Assembly: GCA_003484585.1 (NCBI GenBank)
Contig: DNBZ01000240.1
Location: forward strand, 1 to 6,228
Direction of reading: 5' to 3'
From: Bacteroidota bacterium
GTDB taxonomy: Bacteria > Bacteroidota > Bacteroidia > NS11-12g > UBA9320
DNA: 6,228 nt
Position 1 is the first letter of the stretch; each line of letters begins with the position of its first letter. The position numbers and the translations under genes are program-made. Below, one piece after another: positions 5,901-6,228 of this stretch. The notes beneath the pieces are model-generated. The model had not been told where the DNA came from. It searched no databases and was given only the letters and a program-made list of their open reading frames with translations.

Positions 5901-5931
5901 CAAATGTAAAAATATTAATTGTATGCACAAA
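5901..5931 (-). promoter_or_regulatory. Candidate Bacteroidota promoter for the putative small RNA
   Basis: The minus strand has TTTG (5928-5931) and TACATTTG (5901-5908) separated by 19 bases, an exact match to the -33 TTTG / -7 TAnnTTTG pattern at accepted spacing. The DNA between is AT-rich. It points at the hairpin-rich stretch 5895-5771. It is the best promoter match seen in the window. Confidence 0.6.
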
Positions 5932-5954
5932 CATTTTTTTTAAAAGAAATGTTT
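5929..5954. promoter_or_regulatory. AT-rich palindrome overlapping the -33 box
   Basis: AAACATTT (5929-5936) and AAATGTTT (5947-5954) are perfect inverted repeats with a ten-base centre that can extend the pairing. The left arm overlaps the proposed -33 TTTG at 5928-5931. It could be a regulator site controlling the small-RNA promoter, or a weak hairpin separating it from rpmA transcription. AT-richness makes chance occurrence possible. Confidence 0.3.
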
Positions 5955-5985
5955 AAACCTAAACATATCCAACTAATGATTATTA

Positions 5986-6064
5986 GAAAAGGACACCTTG
6001 CGGAAGACTTCTCAATTGACTATGAAAACTCTAAATCTTGGGCTAAATGCCCAAGTTCTTTAAT
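5986..6064 (-). repeat. Structured ~80-base repeat, copy B, at the end of rpmA
   Basis: This 79-base copy starts, on the minus strand, at the last bases of rpmA including its TAA stop (6060-6062). It carries the TTGGGC/GCCCAA hairpin (6037-6055, loop one base shorter than in copy A), the identical linker and a terminal GCAA-loop stem (5986-6013). In that stem three inner pairs are lost while six outer pairs remain, one as G-U. It probably forms the rpmA 3' UTR. No U-tract follows, so termination here looks weak. Confidence 0.85.
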
Positions 6065-6228
6065 TTACAATGCTCACGAATGAGCGTTTGTTTGCTTTTT
6101 TCTTAAATTCTACTTTGCCATCTATTAATGCAAATAAGGTATGGTCTTTTCCCATTCCCACATTATCACCTGGATGATGCGTAGTTCCTCTTTGTCTTAC
6201 AATGATATTACCAGCGATACATTCTTGA
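6060..6228 (-). CDS. rpmA: Large ribosomal subunit protein bL27, C-terminal part
   Basis: The last 55 codons and the TAA are present; the N-terminus lies beyond the window edge. The segment [20 protein letters not shown] followed by [17 protein letters not shown] and a basic end [14 protein letters not shown] is the conserved bL27 body. bL27 sits near the peptidyl transferase centre, where its missing N-terminal tail reaches the tRNA ends. The gene is normally second in an rplU-rpmA operon, so rplU is expected just outside. Its stop codon lies within copy B of the structured repeat, which would form the start of the 3' UTR. Identity is secure despite truncation. Confidence 0.96.
   Translation of the reverse strand, partial: QECIAGNIIVRQRGTTHHPGDNVGMGKDHTLFALIDGKVEFKKKANKRSFVSIVN

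Noticed and set aside
5807..5956. Plus-strand 49-codon open frame (MKTLNLGLERPSS...) with a hydrophobic middle, resembling a small membrane toxin
   Set aside because: Its first half lies in the structured repeat, and the matching frame in copy B stops after 13 codons. Similarity between copies follows RNA stems on the other strand, not codons, and no plus-strand promoter was found.
1..6228. CRISPR array, phage genes, toxin-antitoxin or defence system
   Set aside because: No regularly spaced repeat series, cas-like, phage structural or defence motifs appear in any frame; the window is mostly housekeeping genes.

Overview
The window looks like chromosomal DNA from an AT-rich member of the Bacteroidota. 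The evidence is a DUF4296 lipoprotein beside mutS2, candidate promoters of the TTTG / TAnnTTTG type used by that phylum, no obvious Shine-Dalgarno sites, and family-typical SmpB, MutS2, PLP-binding and bL27 proteins. The genus cannot be read from the sequence.

Layout. Bases 1-700 are a decayed accessory strip: a broken IS1595-type transposase N-terminus and an open fragment of an unidentified gene closed by a hairpin. Bases 804-889 hold tRNA-Leu(GAG) on the minus strand. A 23-base near-copy of its 5' end lies 139 bp upstream, with a candidate promoter beyond it. Bases 1123-1975 are a minus-strand pair, a FlK-like hotdog thioesterase overlapping smpB (GTG start). A 320-base gap follows; it holds a 9-bp inverted repeat and a short coding-like tail. 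Bases 2298-4975 are a second minus-strand pair, a DUF4296 lipoprotein overlapping mutS2 (GTG start) by one base. Diverging from it is a YggS/PLPBP gene (4967-5611), whose start region overlaps that of the lipoprotein by 9 bp. Bases 5612-6059 have no convincing protein gene. They contain two copies of an ~80-base structured module, and one copy appears to be a separate small-RNA unit. The window ends inside rpmA (bL27, minus strand).

How the genes relate. Most are housekeeping genes: ribosome rescue (SmpB), the ribosome itself (bL27), leucine decoding, MutS2 (recombination control or ribosome-collision rescue) and PLP homeostasis. Pairing by overlapping stop and start suggests translational coupling of thioesterase with smpB and of the lipoprotein with mutS2.

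There is no evident defence or mobile system. The most promising undescribed element is the candidate ~125-nt RNA at about 5771-5895 (minus). It has a matching -33/-7 promoter, three hairpins and a terminator-like 12-bp stem with a GCAA loop, and its 3' two-thirds is a near-copy of the sequence directly after rpmA. Second is the lipoprotein/PLPBP divergent start, where identical TATTTTTG boxes face outward so that both transcripts might begin almost at their start codons.
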